Positions 41,110 through 50,098 are shown, counted from the first letter of the stretch. The stretch is 64,000 bases of DNA from Fusicatenibacter saccharivorans (GCF_027667425.1 NZ_JAQEGR010000008.1:1-64000), one strand, 5' to 3'. Made by a program: numbers and translations. The notes: generated by a model not told the origin, from the sequence alone.

Positions 41110-41427
41110 ATGGCAGGCATGACACTGCTGGCGGCAGACCAGCTGGACTGGTACGTGGGAAAACCGTGGGCGATGATCATCGATGTGCGGAACCGGCGGG
41201 AATACGAAAAAGGGCATGTGAAAGGAGCGGTGAATCTTCCCTATGACCATCTGCTCGAACGGGTCTGTCTGCCGCGGGACAAAATTCTTGTGATCTGCTG
41301 TGAGCGGGGTGCCGCGAGCATGGCGGAGGGAAAGCGGCTGGCGGAGAACGGATACGAGGTCAAAACGGTCATCGGCGGAATGCATGCATACCGCGGACGA
41401 TATCTGGTGGCGGGAGAAGAACTGTAA
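41110..41427 (+). CDS. Single-domain rhodanese-like protein
   Basis: A 105-residue rhodanese domain. It shows MIIDVRNRREYEKGHVKGAVNLPYD (substrate-side motif) and the active loop CERGAAS with the nucleophilic Cys, followed by LAENGYEVKTVIGGMHAYRG. This loop of six residues after Cys fits sulfur-transfer rhodaneses (PspE/GlpE class) rather than Cdc25-like ones. It probably passes sulfane sulfur or handles cyanide or thiosulfate. It stands alone after a terminator. GGAGAGGGGGA lies ahead of its ATG. Confidence 0.9.
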   Translation: MAGMTLLAADQLDWYVGKPWAMIIDVRNRREYEKGHVKGAVNLPYDHLLERVCLPRDKILVICCERGAASMAEGKRLAENGYEVKTVIGGMHAYRGRYLVAGEEL

Positions 41428-41452
41428 GGGGGCGGCAATCCAACATTTCTTC

Positions 41453-41481
41453 TTGTCAAGCGGGAAAAGATACGGTAAGAT
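41453..41481 (+). promoter_or_regulatory. Promoter of the yfcE gene
   Basis: TTGTCA and TAAGAT at 17-base spacing, 52 bases before ATG 41534. Confidence 0.65.
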
Positions 41482-41533
41482 GAAACAGAAAACAATACAA
41501 AACCAAACCACAAAACGAAAGAGAGATCACGAT

Positions 41534-42076
41534 ATGAAATACATGTTTGCATCTGATATTCACGGTTCTGCCTATTACTGCAGAAAAATGCTGGAAGCCT
41601 TCGAGGCAGAGGGCGCAAGCCGCCTGTTTCTGTTAGGCGACCTTCTCTATCACGGCCCGAGAAACGATCTTCCAAAAGAATACGCACCGAAACAGGTCAT
41701 CGCCATGCTGAATGAGAAAAAACAGTACCTCACCAACGTGCGCGGAAACTGCGACGCAGAAGTAGATCAGATGGTACTGGAGTTCCCGGTGCTGGCAGAT
41801 TACGGCATCCTGATCGAGGGAGGCCATACCTTCTATATGAGCCATGGCCACATCTACAATGAGCAGAATCTGCCGCCGCTGATGGATGGAGATATCTTCC
41901 TGTACGGCCATACCCACGTCCTGCGTGCCGAGAAAAAAGGCGCACACACCTTTCTGAACCCGGGTTCTGTATCTCTGCCGAAAGAGGGCAATATCCCGAC
42001 CTATGCAATCCTCGAGGACGGCGTATTTACGATCAAAGGCTTTGACGGCACCGTCGTAAAACAGCTCACATTATAA
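41534..42076 (+). CDS. yfcE: YfcE-type metallophosphodiesterase
   Basis: ATG 41534 gives 180 residues, the family length; the longer frame to 41300 overlaps the rhodanese gene. The metal-binding calcineurin-like motifs are SDIHGS, LGDLLYHG, RGNCD, MSHGH and GHTH. YfcE-type enzymes hydrolyse phosphodiesters in vitro with Mn2+; the natural substrate is not known. The presence of LYHGPRNDLPKEY is typical of YfcE itself. It precedes an RNA methyltransferase gene by 16 bases, so they are likely in one transcript. Confidence 0.9.
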   Translation: MKYMFASDIHGSAYYCRKMLEAFEAEGASRLFLLGDLLYHGPRNDLPKEYAPKQVIAMLNEKKQYLTNVRGNCDAEVDQMVLEFPVLADYGILIEGGHTFYMSHGHIYNEQNLPPLMDGDIFLYGHTHVLRAEKKGAHTFLNPGSVSLPKEGNIPTYAILEDGVFTIKGFDGTVVKQLTL

Positions 42077-42092
42077 GAGGGGACGGGAGAGT

Positions 42093-43250
42093 ATGGAATT
42101 ATATGAATTGATCGCCCCGTGCCACTTCGGCCTGGAGGCGGTGATGAAACGTGAAATTCTCGACCTCGGCTACGAAATCGAGCGCGTGGAGGATGGAAAA
42201 GTAACGTTTCTTGCAGATGCAGAGGGAATCGCCTACGCCAACCTGTTCCTTCGCACGACAGAGCGTATCCTGCTCAAAGTAGGACAGGTCCACGCCGAGA
42301 CGTACGATGAACTCTTTGAAGCGACAAAAGCGCTCCAGTGGGAGAAATTTATCCCGAAAAACGGAAAGTTCTGGGTAACGAAGGCAAACTCCATCAAGAG
42401 TAAGCTCTTCAGCCCGTCCGATATCCAGTCGATCATGAAAAAAGCGATTGTCGAGCGATTGAAACAGGTCTACCACATGGAGTGGTTCCCGGAGGACGGT
42501 GCACAGTACCCGATCCGTGTTTCGATTTTAAAAGACGAGGTTACGATCGGACTCGATACCTCCGGCGTTTCCCTTCATAAGAGAGGCTACCGCAAGCTGA
42601 CCGCGAAAGCGCCGATCACCGAGACCCTTGCCGCAGCACTTATCATGCTGACTCCGTGGAAGGGTGACCGGATTCTTGTCGATCCGTTCTGCGGAAGCGG
42701 TACGTTCCCGATCGAGGCGGCCATGATGGCGGCCGATATTGCACCGGGTCTCAACCGTTCTTTCCTTGCGGAGCAGTGGACGCACCTCGTGCCGAAAAAA
42801 TGCTGGATGGATGCGGCGGAGGATGCACGCTACCGGATCCGGAACGATATTGAGACAGATATTCAGGGCTTTGATATCGACGGAGATGTCATCAAGAGTG
42901 CCAGAGAGAACGCAAAGCTGGCCGGTGTGGATCACCTGATCCATTTCCAGCAGCGTCCGGTTGCCGAGCTGTCGCACCCGAAAAAATACGGTTTTCTGAT
43001 TACCAACCCGCCGTACGGTGAGCGCCTGGAGGACAAAAAAGATCTTCCGGCCCTGTATCAGACATTAGGAGAGCGGTACCGCGCTCTCGATTCCTGGTCG
43101 ATGTATCTGATCACGAGCTACGAGGATGCCGAGCGGTATCTCGGCAAAAAGGCGGATAAAAACCGTAAAATTTACAATGGAATGCTGAAAACCTACTTTT
43201 ACCAGTACGCGGGACCGAAGCCGCCGCGCCGGGAAAAAGAACAGAAATAA
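42093..43250 (+). CDS. THUMP-domain class I RNA methyltransferase (RlmL/YpsC-type)
   Basis: A 385-residue rRNA guanine-N2 methyltransferase. An N-terminal ferredoxin-like and THUMP part (residues 1-160, with APCHFGLEAVMKREILDLGY) is followed by the catalytic domain with the SAM site VDPFCGSGTFPIEAAMMA and the active motif ITNPPYGERL. The sequence DTSGVSLHKRGYR is the family signature between the two. It has no C-terminal RlmK domain, as in Bacillus YpsC. It modifies 23S rRNA by homology. A terminator follows. Confidence 0.9.
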   Translation: MELYELIAPCHFGLEAVMKREILDLGYEIERVEDGKVTFLADAEGIAYANLFLRTTERILLKVGQVHAETYDELFEATKALQWEKFIPKNGKFWVTKANSIKSKLFSPSDIQSIMKKAIVERLKQVYHMEWFPEDGAQYPIRVSILKDEVTIGLDTSGVSLHKRGYRKLTAKAPITETLAAALIMLTPWKGDRILVDPFCGSGTFPIEAAMMAADIAPGLNRSFLAEQWTHLVPKKCWMDAAEDARYRIRNDIETDIQGFDIDGDVIKSARENAKLAGVDHLIHFQQRPVAELSHPKKYGFLITNPPYGERLEDKKDLPALYQTLGERYRALDSWSMYLITSYEDAERYLGKKADKNRKIYNGMLKTYFYQYAGPKPPRREKEQK

Positions 43251-43260
43251 TACAAATGGA

Positions 43261-43298
43261 GGAGCAATGCCGAATGATTTTTGGCGTTGCTCCTTTTT
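43261..43298 (+). terminator. Intrinsic terminator
   Basis: GGAGCAATGCC pairs with GGCGTTGCTCC (one G-T) and is followed by TTTTT. Confidence 0.88.
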
Positions 43299-43411
43299 GA
43301 TAACAAAAATTAAAAGAAGAATTTTAGAAAAGTTTAATATTTTCTTGAAATCACTGCACTACTGTGCTAAACTGTCCTCATGCGAAATTTTTTCATCAAG
43401 CGGAGGAAACC

Positions 43412-43936
43412 ATGAACGGACAGGAGATCAGAGACAGGCTGCTGCATTCCTACGAGAGGAGCTACGATATCGTAAAGCCGTCCGAAGTAAACGGCCATAC
43501 ATACGATGCCTGTGCAAGCTACCACGAGAGCGGCGCAAAATACGTGCTCTCAAAGAAAGCAGAGCTGTGGAGGATCAGCTGTCATGAGCATGCGTATTTT
43601 AAAGCGGTGGAAGAACTGAACGACCAGGACGTCGAAACATTTCTGACGGACCTGACAGAATGGATAGAGCCAAAGGTGGTTCGCGAGGGGAAGGAAGTAC
43701 CGGATACCGACCACATGTACACGCTGGTCACCGGTATTTTTTTTGCGGACAAACCGGTTGCGGACAGCGTAAAGAAGAAAATCCGAAAATATAAGTATTA
43801 TAAAAATTACCGGTTTTCTTTGAGAGGCTACTGTCAGGTGCGGCTGCTCGTCTTTGATACGGCAGAACAGAAAGTGTTTGGAAACCGGGCGGCTTGGGAA
43901 TTGGTAAAGGGGTATGCTAAGATGTTCCGATCTTAG
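43412..43936 (+). CDS. Uncharacterised protein upstream of cstA
   Basis: ATG 43412, with CGGAGG ahead, gives 174 residues. No motif, signal peptide or membrane segment is recognised. Features visible: an N-terminal helix (GQEIRDRLLHSYERSYDI), a conserved-looking ELWRISCHEHAYFKAVEEL with Cys-His-His, an acidic stretch, a basic KKIRKYKYYKNYRF and a C-terminal alpha/beta end (GYCQVRLLVFDTAEQKVFGN). It lies 44 bases before the CstA gene in the same direction, suggesting co-transcription. Function unknown; a regulator or partner of the transporter is possible. Confidence 0.6.
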   Translation: MNGQEIRDRLLHSYERSYDIVKPSEVNGHTYDACASYHESGAKYVLSKKAELWRISCHEHAYFKAVEELNDQDVETFLTDLTEWIEPKVVREGKEVPDTDHMYTLVTGIFFADKPVADSVKKKIRKYKYYKNYRFSLRGYCQVRLLVFDTAEQKVFGNRAAWELVKGYAKMFRS

Positions 43937-43980
43937 TTATCTATAAATTTATTCTACCAAAAAGAGGGAGGAAAAAACAA

Positions 43981-45711
43981 ATGAATAGTATTCTTGTACT
44001 GGTTGTCGGAATCGGCATTCTGATCGCCGGATACGTATTCTACGGAAAATGGCTTGCCGGGCAGTGGGGCGTTGATCCGAAACGGAAAACCCCTGCATTC
44101 ACCGAGGAGGACGGTGTGGACTACGTTCCTGCCAAAGCTCCTGTCTTAATGGGACATCACTTCTCATCCATCGCAGGCGCAGGCCCGATCAACGGACCGA
44201 TTCAGGCCGCTGTCTTTGGATGGGTTCCGGTTCTTTTATGGGTACTCATCGGCGGTATCTTTTTTGGAGGCGTTCATGATTACGGCGCACTGTTTGCATC
44301 CCTGCGCCACAAAGGACAGTCCATCGGCGAGGTTATCGCAGACACCATGGGAAGTAAAGCGAAAAAACTCTTTATCGTCTTCGCTTACCTGACCCTGATT
44401 CTTGTTGTTGCAGCCTTCGGTTCCATCGTTGCCAATACCTTCAAGGCAGCCTATACCGAGAGCGGCGCTGTCGATGTGGCAGCAAGTTCTGCAAATGCAA
44501 CAACCGCTATGATTTCCATTCTGTTCATCGTACTCGCCGTTGTGTTCGGTTTCATGGTATACAGAAGAAATGTATCTCTTGGCGTTTCCACCATCGCAGG
44601 CGTTGCAGCTATTGTTGTCTGCGTTGTTGTTGGATTAAACTTCCATCCGATCTATCTCTCCGAGACAGCATGGATGGTAATCGTTGGTATCTATATCACC
44701 GTAGCTTCTGTTGCACCGGTCTGGATTCTGCTTCAGCCGCGTGACTACTTAAGCTCCTTCCTTCTGTACTTCATGATGATCGTAGCCGCTGCCGGTGTCA
44801 TCGGAAGTGCTCTGATGGGCCATGCATCCCTGGATATCCCGGCATTCACCGGATTCAAAGATACGCTGGCTCCGACCGGAAGTTCTCTTGGATTTATGTT
44901 CCCGGCCCTGTTCGTAACCATCGCCTGCGGAGCAATTTCCGGATTCCATTCACTCGTTGGTTCAGGAACTACATCGAAACAGCTTGACAATGAGAAAAAT
45001 GCCCGCCCGATCGCATACGGCGGTATGCTGATTGAGTGTGCACTTGCAATCGTATCTCTGTGTGCAGTCGGCTACATCTGGTCCAGATACGCAGACGGAA
45101 CCACCGTTGTTCCGACCGCTGTATTTGCAACCGGTATCTCCGAGATGGTAGCAACCATTCCGGGACTTGGCGGATCGACCCATGTACTGTACTCTCTGCT
45201 GGTTCTGACTGTATCGGTATTCTGCCTGACTTCTCTGGATACCGCAACCCGTCTGGCAAGATACATGTTCCAGGAGTTCTGGCTTGAGCCGGGACAGACT
45301 TACAAAGAGGCAACCGGCTACAAAGCCGTTCTGACCAATCCGGTTGTATCAACCGTTATCACCGTAGTACTCGGCATCGGCCTTGGCCTGACCGGTTATT
45401 CCAAAATCTGGCCGCTGTTCGGTGCATCCAACCAGCTGCTGGCAGCCATCGGACTTCTTGCTGTTGCCACCTGGCTCGGAAAAGTCGGCAAAAACAACAA
45501 AATGTTCCTGTTCCCGATGGTATTCATGCTGATCGTAACCATCACATCCCTTGTACAGACCCTGATCGCAAACTTCAAGGGCCTTGGCGCAGGCGTTGGC
45601 ATCGGCTGGTGCGTAGCACGTATCGTGCTGGCAGGCCTGCTTGTCATCCTGGCGCTGATCCTGGCTTTCGATGGATTCAAGACTCTGGCAAATCAGAAAA
45701 AAGCAAAATAA
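43981..45711 (+). CDS. cstA: Carbon starvation protein A (peptide/pyruvate transporter family)
   Basis: A 576-residue membrane protein with about 16 helices; in enteric bacteria CstA imports peptides and its paralogue BtsT pyruvate. Family marks are YGKWLAGQWGVDPKRKTPA near the start, GHHFSSIAGAGPINGPIQAA, GGIFFGGVHDYGALFASLRHKGQSIGE, and SGFHSLVGSGTTSKQL. It lacks the C-terminal extension of E. coli CstA (701 residues), as do the short Firmicutes forms. A terminator follows. An uncharacterised gene precedes it. Confidence 0.92.
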   Translation: MNSILVLVVGIGILIAGYVFYGKWLAGQWGVDPKRKTPAFTEEDGVDYVPAKAPVLMGHHFSSIAGAGPINGPIQAAVFGWVPVLLWVLIGGIFFGGVHDYGALFASLRHKGQSIGEVIADTMGSKAKKLFIVFAYLTLILVVAAFGSIVANTFKAAYTESGAVDVAASSANATTAMISILFIVLAVVFGFMVYRRNVSLGVSTIAGVAAIVVCVVVGLNFHPIYLSETAWMVIVGIYITVASVAPVWILLQPRDYLSSFLLYFMMIVAAAGVIGSALMGHASLDIPAFTGFKDTLAPTGSSLGFMFPALFVTIACGAISGFHSLVGSGTTSKQLDNEKNARPIAYGGMLIECALAIVSLCAVGYIWSRYADGTTVVPTAVFATGISEMVATIPGLGGSTHVLYSLLVLTVSVFCLTSLDTATRLARYMFQEFWLEPGQTYKEATGYKAVLTNPVVSTVITVVLGIGLGLTGYSKIWPLFGASNQLLAAIGLLAVATWLGKVGKNNKMFLFPMVFMLIVTITSLVQTLIANFKGLGAGVGIGWCVARIVLAGLLVILALILAFDGFKTLANQKKAK

Positions 45712-45721
45712 TGTGTGATTA

Positions 45722-45761
45722 CAAAAAAAGGCTCCCGGATAAAACGGGGGTCTTTTTTTGT
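45722..45761 (+). terminator. Intrinsic terminator after cstA
   Basis: GGCTCCCG pairs with CGGGGGTC (two G-T pairs) between A- and T-runs. Confidence 0.8.
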
Positions 45762-45839
45762 GACAGGGTTCTTGTGTTTGCGTCACACATACGGTATAAT
45801 GATCGCAAGTTATTTCAGCGTGAAAGAAGGAAAACGGTT

Positions 45840-46442
45840 ATGAAAAAAATTGTATTTGCAACAGGAAATGCCGGCAAAATGAAAGAAATCCGTGAAATCC
45901 TTGCGGATCTGCCGGTGGAAATTTATTCGATGAAAGAAGCCGGCATTTCGGTCGAGATCGATGAGAACGGCAAAACCTTTGAGGAGAATGCAAAAATCAA
46001 AGCACAGACCGTTGCCGGATGCACAGACGGCGACACGATCGTGCTGGCGGATGACTCCGGTCTGGAAGTGGATGCCTTAAACGGCGAGCCTGGTGTCTAT
46101 TCGGCAAGATATATGGGAGAGGATACGTCCTACCGCATCAAAAATCAGAGCCTCGTTGACCGCCTGGAGGGCGTGCCGGTGGAAAAAAGAACGGCACGAT
46201 TCGTCTGTGTGATTGCAGCCGCCTTCCCGGATGGAACAGTCTGTACCACCAAAGGAACGATCGAGGGAAAAATCGGTTACGAGGAACGCGGGGAGAACGG
46301 TTTTGGCTATGACCCGATTTTCTATCTGCCGGATATGAGCCGCACGACCGCAGAACTTTCTCCGGAAGAGAAAAACGCAGTCAGCCACAGAGGAAAAGCA
46401 CTGGCGGCGATGAAAGAACAGATTGCATCATATTTGAAATAA
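45840..46442 (+). CDS. rdgB: RdgB/HAM1 non-canonical purine NTP pyrophosphatase
   Basis: ATG 45840 gives 200 residues, the family length; the frame back to 45609 overlaps cstA. The enzyme removes ITP, XTP and dITP from the nucleotide pool. Marks are IVFATGNAGKMKEI at the start (substrate lysine), TFEENAKIKA, ADDSGLEVDALNGEPGVYSARY and the final GENGFGYDPIF with SHRGKAL. It is followed after 14 bases by a second phosphodiesterase gene, an order often seen in Clostridia. Confidence 0.94.
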   Translation: MKKIVFATGNAGKMKEIREILADLPVEIYSMKEAGISVEIDENGKTFEENAKIKAQTVAGCTDGDTIVLADDSGLEVDALNGEPGVYSARYMGEDTSYRIKNQSLVDRLEGVPVEKRTARFVCVIAAAFPDGTVCTTKGTIEGKIGYEERGENGFGYDPIFYLPDMSRTTAELSPEEKNAVSHRGKALAAMKEQIASYLK

Positions 46443-46456
46443 GAAGAGGGAAGAGA

Positions 46457-46942
46457 ATGAGTATGAAATTTCTGATAGTGAGCGATACCCATGGACGGAT
46501 GTATAACCTTGAGGAGGCCATGGAACGTGAGGAGTTCGACGGCATGATCCACTGCGGTGACGTGGAAGGGATGGATGACCTGATCAAATCCAAGGTAAAC
46601 GGCCCGTGCTATATGGTCATGGGAAATAATGACTGGTTTTCAAACCTCCCGGCGGAGATTCAGGTGAACATTGATGATTACCGTGCCTTTATCACACACG
46701 GTCATAACTACGGCGTATCGCTCGGCCTGGAGGGAATCTATGCGGAGGCGCTTTCCAGGGGTGTGGATATCGTACTGTTCGGCCATACGCACCGGCCGGT
46801 CGCAGAAAAGCGTGGAAATCTCTGGATTGTCAATCCGGGCAGCCTCACGTATCCGCGTCAGATGGGAAGAAAACCAAGCTATGCCATGCTGACGATCAAT
46901 GAAGAGCATGAGCTTTCGGTGGAAATCAAGTATCTGGATTAA
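46457..46942 (+). CDS. MJ0936/YfcE-type phosphodiesterase
   Basis: A 161-residue calcineurin-like phosphoesterase, short form. Metal ligands lie in LIVSDTHGR, HCGDVEG, MGNND, ITHGHNY and FGHTHRP. It is in the same transcript as rdgB. It is a paralogue, not a copy, of the YfcE at 41534. It belongs to the COG0622 group, whose members act on bis-p-nitrophenyl phosphate in vitro and whose natural substrates are open. Confidence 0.9.
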   Translation: MSMKFLIVSDTHGRMYNLEEAMEREEFDGMIHCGDVEGMDDLIKSKVNGPCYMVMGNNDWFSNLPAEIQVNIDDYRAFITHGHNYGVSLGLEGIYAEALSRGVDIVLFGHTHRPVAEKRGNLWIVNPGSLTYPRQMGRKPSYAMLTINEEHELSVEIKYLD

Positions 46943-47087
46943 AAAACGGGTCGAAAAAGGGCGGAAAACAGCCCGAAATCGAATGAATTATCGCAACTAA
47001 CATGACTATTCCAAAGAAAACAGGGTAGTACCGGAGCAGGTTCTGACTAATTCTTAAAAAGTTTGTCAAAAAAATACAATTTAGGTG

Positions 47088-47116
47088 TTGACAGATGAGA
47101 AAAGATATGATAAGAT
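47088..47116 (+). promoter_or_regulatory. tRNA operon promoter P1
   Basis: TTGACA and TAAGAT at 17-base spacing. Confidence 0.75.
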
Positions 47117-47180
47117 CTCTTTGTTGTCCGGTGAGAACAAAACAACACAAAAAACATTTTGAAAAAAATGAAAAAAAGTG

Positions 47181-47209
47181 TTGACAAACCGAAAACAATG
47201 TAATATAAT
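47181..47209 (+). promoter_or_regulatory. tRNA operon promoter P2
   Basis: TTGACA and TATAAT, both consensus, at 17-base spacing, about 50 bases before the first tRNA. Two tandem strong promoters are typical of stable RNA operons. Confidence 0.88.
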
Positions 47210-47262
47210 AAATCTTGCGTCGAGCGCGAAAGGGTTAAACGCAAATCGGGAAACCTTGTTTA

Positions 47263-47337
47263 CGGGGTGTGGCTCAGCTTGGCTAGAGCGCCTGGTTTGG
47301 GACCAGGAGGTCGCAGGTTCGAATCCTGTCACCCCGA
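47263..47337 (+). tRNA. tRNA-Pro (TGG)
   Basis: Full cloverleaf: acceptor CGGGGTG/CACCCCG, anticodon loop TTTGGGA (TGG), T-loop GGTTCGAATCC. The CCA is not encoded. Confidence 0.96.
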
Positions 47338-47343
47338 TGTCGT

Positions 47344-47414
47344 GCGGGTGTAGTTCAATGGTAGAACACCAGCCTTCCAAGCTGGATACGTGGGTTCGAT
47401 TCCCATCACCCGCT
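47344..47414 (+). tRNA. tRNA-Gly (TCC)
   Basis: Acceptor GCGGGTG/CACCCGC, anticodon loop CTTCCAA (TCC), T-loop GGTTCGATTCC. Confidence 0.96.
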
Positions 47415-47440
47415 TGCTGCTACAATTTTGTAGAAGCTGT

Positions 47441-47514
<74 letters not shown>

Positions 47515-47559
47515 CTTCACTAAAATTAAATAGTGAAAAAGACTGTAAGTCGTAATTAT

Positions 47560-47634
47560 GGTGGGTATAGCGCAGTTGGTTAGCGCGCCAGATTGTGGCT
47601 CTGGAGGCCAAGGGTTCGAATCCCTTTATCCACC
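47560..47634 (+). tRNA. tRNA-His (GTG)
   Basis: The acceptor GTGGGTA/TATCCAC is preceded by the extra 5' G typical of tRNA-His, pairing with C at 47634; anticodon loop TTGTGGC (GTG). Confidence 0.95.
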
Positions 47635-47654
47635 CTGCCAGCAAGGCGAAACAT

Positions 47655-47726
47655 TGGGCTATCGCCAAGCGGTAAGGCACAGCACTTTGACTGCTGCATT
47701 CGCTGGTTCGAATCCAGCTAGCCCAG
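47655..47726 (+). tRNA. tRNA-Gln (TTG)
   Basis: Acceptor TGGGCTA/TAGCCCA, anticodon loop CTTTGAC (TTG), T-loop GGTTCGAATCC. Confidence 0.95.
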
Positions 47727-47744
47727 TTGGATGCAAAAGTATAC

Positions 47745-47817
47745 GGAGCATTAGCTCAGTCGGTAGAGCACTTGACTTTTAATCAAGTTGTCCGGGGTTC
47801 GAATCCCCGATGCTTCA
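47745..47817 (+). tRNA. tRNA-Lys (TTT)
   Basis: Acceptor GGAGCAT/ATGCTTC (one G-T), anticodon loop CTTTTAA (TTT), T-loop GGTTCGAATCC. Confidence 0.95.
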
Positions 47818-47821
47818 CTAA

Positions 47822-47873
47822 ATAACCCATAGAAAACGCCCATGGAGGTTTTCTATGGGGTTTTTCTTTTCTT
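47822..47873 (+). terminator. Terminator of the six-tRNA operon
   Basis: CCCATAGAAAAC pairs with GTTTTCTATGGG, followed by GTTTTTCTTTTCTT. It separates the first six tRNAs from tRNA-Leu. Confidence 0.9.
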
Positions 47874-47886
47874 GAAAAAATAATAT

Positions 47887-47968
47887 GCGGTTATGACGGA
47901 ATTGGCAGACGTGCAGGATTTAGGTTCCTGTGCCTTTCGGCGTGTGGGTTCGAGTCCCACTAACCGCA
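47887..47968 (+). tRNA. tRNA-Leu (TAG)
   Basis: Acceptor GCGGTTA/TAACCGC, anticodon loop TTTAGGT (TAG), and a long variable arm (TGCCTTTCGGCG), as expected for leucine. It follows the terminator, so it may need its own promoter or read-through. Confidence 0.95.
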
Positions 47969-48101
47969 GAAAAATCCACAGCAGTAAAATGACAAAAATC
48001 AGATTCTAAATAATTGCAGCAAAAATATTCGCGCATCAAATATCTTAAAAACTCCAAACAGAACCGAAAATCAAATAGAGAATAGATAGAGGAAAAATGG
48101 T

Positions 48102-49766
48102 ATGACAAGAGAAAAGTATGAGTCATTGCCTTTGAGCATGCTGAAAGCGCTGGCAAAATCCAGAAACATGAAGGGGATTTCCACCCTGCGGAAAGAAGCG
48201 CTGATTGAGCGGATGCTGGAAGAAGATCAGAAAGAAAACCAGAAAAACATGGAAGAGCCGGCGGTTCTAAAAGAGGAAAAAAAGACGGAAACTGTACAGG
48301 ATCAGAATCAGGAACCGCAGGAAAAGCGGGAGGACGGTATGGAGCGCCAGAATCGGGAAACCTCGGAAAACGGCACCGCGCGCCCGTACCAGAGACCGCG
48401 GTATGTCCGCCGGGAAGAGCGCAGTGAAAACGGAGAGCGCCAGGAGTACCGTCCAAGAGCGCCGCGTTTCAATGAGCGTAGATTTCAGGAACCACGGAAT
48501 TATAATCAGAATAACCGTGAGGAAGAGCAAAGACAGGAGCCGCGTCAGGAAGCAGGGCAGGAAATGAGACAGGAGCCGCTGCGTCAGGAAGCAAGACCAG
48601 AGACGAGACAGGAACCGCGTCAGGAAACCAGCACGCTCGACAGCGGCCAGGAGGCCTGCGGCATCCTCGAGGTCATGCCGGACGGATTTGGATTTATCCG
48701 CTCCGACAACTATATGCCGGGCGACAGCGATGTCTACGTTTCTCCGTCCCAAATCCGCCGTTTCGGACTGAAAACGGGAGATATCATCCGCGGAAACACG
48801 AGAGTAAAGTCCGCAACCGAAAAATTCAGCGCCCTTTTATACTTAAAGAGCGTCAACAATCTGCCGCTCGACCAGATCATGCGCCGCGGCAATTTCGAAG
48901 ATATGACACCGGTCTTCCCGGATGAGCGGCTGCGCCTTGAGCGCCCGGGCGGAAGCATGGCGATGCGGATCGTGGATCTTGTAAGTCCGATCGGAAAAGG
49001 CCAGCGAGGCATGATCGTCTCCCCGCCGAAAGCCGGAAAAACGACGCTTTTGAAGGATGCGGCAAAATCCATCCTGCGGAACAACCCGGAGATGTATCTG
49101 ATCATCCTTCTGATCGACGAGCGTCCGGAGGAGGTCACCGACATTAAAGAAGCGATTCAGGGATCGAATGTGGAAGTCATCTATTCCACCTTCGATGAGC
49201 AGCCGGAGCACCACAAACGCGTGTCCGAGATGGTTATTGAGCGCGCGAAACGTCTTGTGGAGAGTAAAAAAGACGTTACGATCTTCATCGACAGCATCAC
49301 ACGTCTCGCCAGAGCTTACAACCTGACCGTTCCGCCGAGCGGCCGTACCCTTTCCGGCGGTCTCGATCCGGCAGCACTCTACATGCCGAAACGGTTTTTC
49401 GGCGCGGCCAGAAACATGCGCGAGGGCGGAAGCCTGACGATTCTTGCAACGGCGCTTGTGGACACCGGAAGCAAGATGGACGATGTCGTTTACGAGGAAT
49501 TCAAAGGCACCGGAAACATGGAACTCGTGCTCGACCGGAAACTGCAGGAACGCCGCGTCTTCCCGGCCATCGACATAGCCAAATCGGGAACAAGAAGAGA
49601 AGATCTGCTTCTGACACCGGATGAGCAGGAGGCCGTTTACAATATGCGGAAGGCATTAAACGGCATGAAATCCGAGGAGGCCGTGGAAAATATTCTGAAT
49701 ATGTTTGCCCGCACCAGAAACAACGGCGAACTGATTCAAATTTTAAAGAAACAAAAAATAGTATAA
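48102..49766 (+). CDS. rho: Transcription termination factor Rho with long disordered N-terminal insert
   Basis: A 554-residue Rho, about 130 longer than E. coli Rho. The N-terminal helical domain (SLPLSMLKALAKSRNMKGIS, shown here in shorter part as SMLKALAKSRNMKG) is followed by a polar region (residues about 45-185) rich in R, Q, E and P with RQEPRQEA-like repeats. Then come the cold-shock RNA-binding domain (GILEVMPDGFGFIRSDNY, VYVSPSQIRRF) and the ATPase core (Walker A SPPKAGKTT, Walker B VTIFIDSITRLARAYN, Q/R loops). Such inserts are known in some Actinobacteria and Bacteroidota and may bind RNA or form condensates. It heads the rho-rpmE-DUF1385-prmC-prfA block. Confidence 0.94.
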   Translation: MTREKYESLPLSMLKALAKSRNMKGISTLRKEALIERMLEEDQKENQKNMEEPAVLKEEKKTETVQDQNQEPQEKREDGMERQNRETSENGTARPYQRPRYVRREERSENGERQEYRPRAPRFNERRFQEPRNYNQNNREEEQRQEPRQEAGQEMRQEPLRQEARPETRQEPRQETSTLDSGQEACGILEVMPDGFGFIRSDNYMPGDSDVYVSPSQIRRFGLKTGDIIRGNTRVKSATEKFSALLYLKSVNNLPLDQIMRRGNFEDMTPVFPDERLRLERPGGSMAMRIVDLVSPIGKGQRGMIVSPPKAGKTTLLKDAAKSILRNNPEMYLIILLIDERPEEVTDIKEAIQGSNVEVIYSTFDEQPEHHKRVSEMVIERAKRLVESKKDVTIFIDSITRLARAYNLTVPPSGRTLSGGLDPAALYMPKRFFGAARNMREGGSLTILATALVDTGSKMDDVVYEEFKGTGNMELVLDRKLQERRVFPAIDIAKSGTRREDLLLTPDEQEAVYNMRKALNGMKSEEAVENILNMFARTRNNGELIQILKKQKIV

Positions 49767-49769
49767 GGC

Positions 49770-49798
49770 TTGCAATTTTCAAAATTGTGTGATACAAT
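49770..49798 (+). promoter_or_regulatory. Promoter of rpmE
   Basis: TTGCAA and TACAAT at 17-base spacing directly after rho. Confidence 0.7.
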
Positions 49799-49897
49799 GA
49801 GAAAGCTGTGCAAGGTTGATGAGATTTTGTCAGCCTGAAATACGAAATCATCAGAGTAAATCTGAGAAGATAACAATATTAAGAAGAGGTGAATAAA

Positions 49898-50098
49898 ATG
49901 AGAGAAGGAATCCATCCAGAATACCATCAGGCAACTGTTACCTGCAACTGCGGAAATACTTTCGTAACAGGTTCTACCAAGAAAGAGATCCACGTTGAGA
50001 TCTGTTCTAAATGCCATCCGTTCTACACTGGCCAGCAGAAAGCTGCTGCAGCTCGTGGACGTATCGAGAAGTTCAACAAGAAATACGGCATGAAATAA
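49898..50098 (+). CDS. rpmE: Ribosomal protein L31 (zinc type)
   Basis: ATG 49898, after AAGAAGAGGTG, gives 66 residues starting MREGIHPEY, as in L31; the frame's upstream GTG adds only three codons. Zinc ligands are present as CNCG and CSKC, so this is the zinc-containing C+ form. L31 sits at the bridge between the ribosomal subunits. It has its own promoter and is followed by a strong terminator. Confidence 0.95.
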   Translation: MREGIHPEYHQATVTCNCGNTFVTGSTKKEIHVEICSKCHPFYTGQQKAAAARGRIEKFNKKYGMK

